A DNA stretch of 64,000 bases, taken from positions 1 to 64,000 of the forward strand of contig PQAS01000028.1 of assembly GCA_003104905.1 (NCBI GenBank), given 5' to 3'. How positions within the stretch are numbered: position 1 is the stretch's first letter; the number at the start of each line of letters is the position of its first letter. A program made the position numbers and the translations under genes. The notes under the pieces are model-generated. The model had not been told where the DNA came from. It worked only from the letters and a program-made list of their open reading frames with translations, and did no database searches. Of the stretch, positions 61,874-64,000 are shown piece by piece. The stretch comes from Candidatus Methanoperedentaceae archaeon. Lineage in GTDB: Archaea; Halobacteriota; Methanosarcinia; Methanosarcinales; Methanoperedenaceae.

Positions 61874-63589
61874 ATGTTCCTTAAATTCAAAGATGAAGTT
61901 TCATTGATATTATCAAGCGCCGTTGAAAAAGCAGGATTCGAGACAGACGACCTTGCTTTAACAGAATCGCCTCATGCAGACCTTGCGTCTTCTGTTGGAT
62001 TCAAAATGGCGCCGAAATATAAGAAAAGCCCTAAAGAAATCAGTGAAAAAATTTACAAAAATATTGCAATACAGACGGATTCATATGTCGCCAGGGCTGA
62101 AATGGCAGGCCCGTATATCAACTTTTTCATGAGCCGTACTTTCCTGAATGAAACCGTCCTTCGCATACTCCTTGACAGGGAGAATTTCGGAAAGCTGGAT
62201 AATAAGGGAAAAATTATCCTGGAGCATACTTCAGCAAATCCCGATGGTCCTTTGCATATCGGCCATATAAGGAATTCGGTAATAGGCGATACCCTTGCCA
62301 GGATCCTCAAGCATGCAGGATACGACGTGGAGACACAATATTATATAAACGATATGGGGCGACAGATCGCAGTTGTTGTGTGGGGGCTTGAAAATTTCCA
62401 GTTCGACAGTACCAAAAAGAAAGACCATGCCATCGCAGAAGTTTATATTAATGCCAATAAGTCGCTGGTTGATGAAAAGGAGCATTCGCCCCAGGTGGAT
62501 GCCATAATGAAAAAATATGAAGCAGGTGACCCGGAAATTGAAGGGAAATTCAAAAATGCCATCGATACTTGTATGGAAGGGATAAAAGAATCACTGTCCC
62601 GCATGAATATACATCATGACAAATTCATCTGGGAATCACAATTCGTTCGCACAGGGGAAGTTACAAGGATCATGGACCGGGTCAAGGCACTTGACCGCTG
62701 TGAACTTAAGGATGGGGCGATCATGGTTGACCTGAAAGATATGGGAATCCAGAAGTCATTGGTTATCCAGCGCTCGGACGGGACTTCTCTGTACACCACC
62801 CGCGACCTCTCATACCACAACTGGAAAGCCTCACAATGCGACAGGATGATCGACATACTGGGCGCAGACCACAAGCTCATTTCATCACAACTAAAAGCGG
62901 TACTCAGGATCCTGGGTCATAAAGAACCCCAGATCGTTATTTTTGAGTTCGTATCCCTGCCTGAAGGTTCCATGAGCACGAGGCGCGGTGTTTTCATTTC
63001 GGCTGATGAACTGATCGATGAAGTTGAAAAAGCAGCTTTTGAAGTAGTAGATAAAAAACTTCCGGATAAAGATGCGGAATTTAAAAAGAAAGTGTCTGCC
63101 TTTGTTAGCATCGGAGCTGTTAGATATGATATTATCAGGATATCCCCAGAAAAGGCCACGGTATTTGACTGGAAGGAAGCCGTGGACTTTGAGAAACAGG
63201 GAGCGCCATTCATTCAGTATGCCCATGCAAGAGCCTGCAGTATCATGAAGAACGCAATGGATTCATACTATGGGGCTTTCTCCGATAGGAATAGTCCCCC
63301 GTTTGATCCCAATGTACTGCTTGAGGCGCAGGAAATAGCGCTCATCAAGAAATTATCCGTTTTTGAACGCATCATCGACGATGCTTCACGGGAATTGAAA
63401 CCAAATCTTCTTGCAATATATGCAAGAGAACTGGCGGATTCTTTCAACCAGTTCTACAGGTTCGTACCGGTTCTTTCGGCAGAGCCTCCAGAGTTCAGGG
63501 CAGCTCGTCTTGCTCTTGTAGATTGTTCCCGCATAGTTCTTGCAAACGCACTTGACAAACTCGGGATCATTGCTCCTGAATCGATGTAA
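61874..63589 (+). CDS. argS: Arginyl-tRNA synthetase
   Basis: 571 residues from the ATG at 61874 (TTG at 61829 is an alternative). Class Ia: HIGH-box PLHIGHIRNS (127-136), the second signature as GSMSTRRGVFIS (KMSKS-like, first Lys replaced by Gly/Ser), and the anticodon-binding C-terminal helix bundle FNQFYRFVPVLS. N-terminal Add1 domain is present. Complete. Confidence 0.96.
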   Translation: MFLKFKDEVSLILSSAVEKAGFETDDLALTESPHADLASSVGFKMAPKYKKSPKEISEKIYKNIAIQTDSYVARAEMAGPYINFFMSRTFLNETVLRILLDRENFGKLDNKGKIILEHTSANPDGPLHIGHIRNSVIGDTLARILKHAGYDVETQYYINDMGRQIAVVVWGLENFQFDSTKKKDHAIAEVYINANKSLVDEKEHSPQVDAIMKKYEAGDPEIEGKFKNAIDTCMEGIKESLSRMNIHHDKFIWESQFVRTGEVTRIMDRVKALDRCELKDGAIMVDLKDMGIQKSLVIQRSDGTSLYTTRDLSYHNWKASQCDRMIDILGADHKLISSQLKAVLRILGHKEPQIVIFEFVSLPEGSMSTRRGVFISADELIDEVEKAAFEVVDKKLPDKDAEFKKKVSAFVSIGAVRYDIIRISPEKATVFDWKEAVDFEKQGAPFIQYAHARACSIMKNAMDSYYGAFSDRNSPPFDPNVLLEAQEIALIKKLSVFERIIDDASRELKPNLLAIYARELADSFNQFYRFVPVLSAEPPEFRAARLALVDCSRIVLANALDKLGIIAPESM

Positions 63590-63608
63590 TGATTTTAATA
63601 TCAGGTTT

Positions 63609-64000
63609 ATGAAAATAATATCTGTCGTGGGTTATAAAAAAACAGGAAAAACCACTTTAGTAGGACATCTGATAAAAGCATTAAAAAAACACGGTTCTGT
63701 GGGAACGATAAAACATCTCAATGAACACAATATCAATGCTAAGGATACTGATACCTGGAAACATGCACAGGCTGGCGCTGATGTTGTAGTTGCTGTTACT
63801 CCGAATGAGCTTGTGAAATTTTCACGCAACAACGACCTTGAAAGTGCATTGGATGAGCTTGCAAATGCAGGAGTGGATTTTGCGATTGTGGAAGGATTCA
63901 AGGACAGCAAATTACCTAAAATAGCGCTCGGCGAAGTTCCGGCAAGTGAAATTGTGAAAAGATTGGACACATTTGAAAGTGCAGATATCGATGAACTCAT
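63609..64000 (+). CDS. mobB: Molybdopterin-guanine dinucleotide synthesis protein MobB (partial)
   Basis: Open frame from ATG at 63609, ribosome site aggt, to the window edge. Walker A SVVGYKKTGKTTLVGHL, then GTIKHLNEHN with the family His, DTDTWKHAQAGADVVVAV and VEGFKDSKLPKIAL. GTP-binding protein that supports MoCo maturation for enzymes such as formate dehydrogenase or formylmethanofuran dehydrogenase. Continues beyond 64000. Confidence 0.9.
   Translation, partial: MKIISVVGYKKTGKTTLVGHLIKALKKHGSVGTIKHLNEHNINAKDTDTWKHAQAGADVVVAVTPNELVKFSRNNDLESALDELANAGVDFAIVEGFKDSKLPKIALGEVPASEIVKRLDTFESADIDEL

Noticed and set aside
63632-64000. Minus-strand frame to the window edge
   Set aside because: Antisense to mobB, whose plus-strand product has a P-loop and family motifs.

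Overview
The window is archaeal chromosome. Archaeal-type translation, replication and proteolysis genes are spread along it: peptide release factor aRF1, proteasome-activating nucleotidase PAN, sliding clamp PCNA, primase large subunit PriL, archaeal S-adenosylmethionine synthetase, tRNA G26 dimethyltransferase Trm1 and the UPF0200/UPF0201 pair. Carbon and energy genes (CODH/acetyl-CoA synthase corrinoid subunits CdhD and CdhE, heterodisulfide reductase HdrABC), siroheme-to-heme genes and a CcmF-type cytochrome c assembly pair point to a cytochrome-containing Methanosarcinales-type organism. The mixture resembles methane-oxidising Candidatus Methanoperedens, but that placement is inference from gene content.

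Layout: 0-3 kb, a winged-helix protein and a two-gene sensory unit (receiver-PAS-kinase, receiver-PAS). 3-6 kb, AK6-type kinase, hisC and argD overlapping on the minus strand. 6-17.6 kb, mostly housekeeping: aRF1, FtsZ, cdhD-cdhE, purQ, a gamma carbonic anhydrase, tRNA-Ser(UGA), a four-gene DsrE-family operon and SAM synthetase. 17.7-25.3 kb, an accessory zone: DUF433/DUF5615 toxin-antitoxin pair, a retropepsin-like protease with a small partner, GC-rich dispersed repeats, and an AT-rich restriction-modification-like island with two DNA methyltransferases, a winged-helix regulator and a shared upstream element. 25.3-43.4 kb, core again: trm1, hdrCBA, ahb-sirC-hemA, split ccmF, PAN, PCNA, PriL, an SDR and an HD phosphohydrolase.

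43.5-52 kb is a scrapyard of mobile elements: an IS110 element, HicBA, a YgiT/DUF4258 pair cut by an IS21 element, two truncated group II introns, and repeats shared across the zone. 52-58.7 kb holds the most interesting locus: HerA-type ATPase, NurA-type nuclease and a DNA methyltransferase in one operon, followed on the same strand by an HD dNTPase-like gene and a YwgA-like gene. It has the look of a defence island attached downstream of nrdH-nrdD. 58.7-64 kb returns to core genes: nrdD with its glutaredoxin-like partner, argS and the beginning of mobB.

Together the core genes cover translation termination, DNA replication, acetyl-CoA chemistry, flavin/iron-sulfur electron flow and heme supply. 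The accessory zones contain several toxin-antitoxin pairs, three DNA methyltransferases and two HD phosphohydrolases of the dNTPase type. Many genes seem to be transcribed without a leader: a TATA-like box sits about 20-30 bases before the start codon and no Shine-Dalgarno site is visible.
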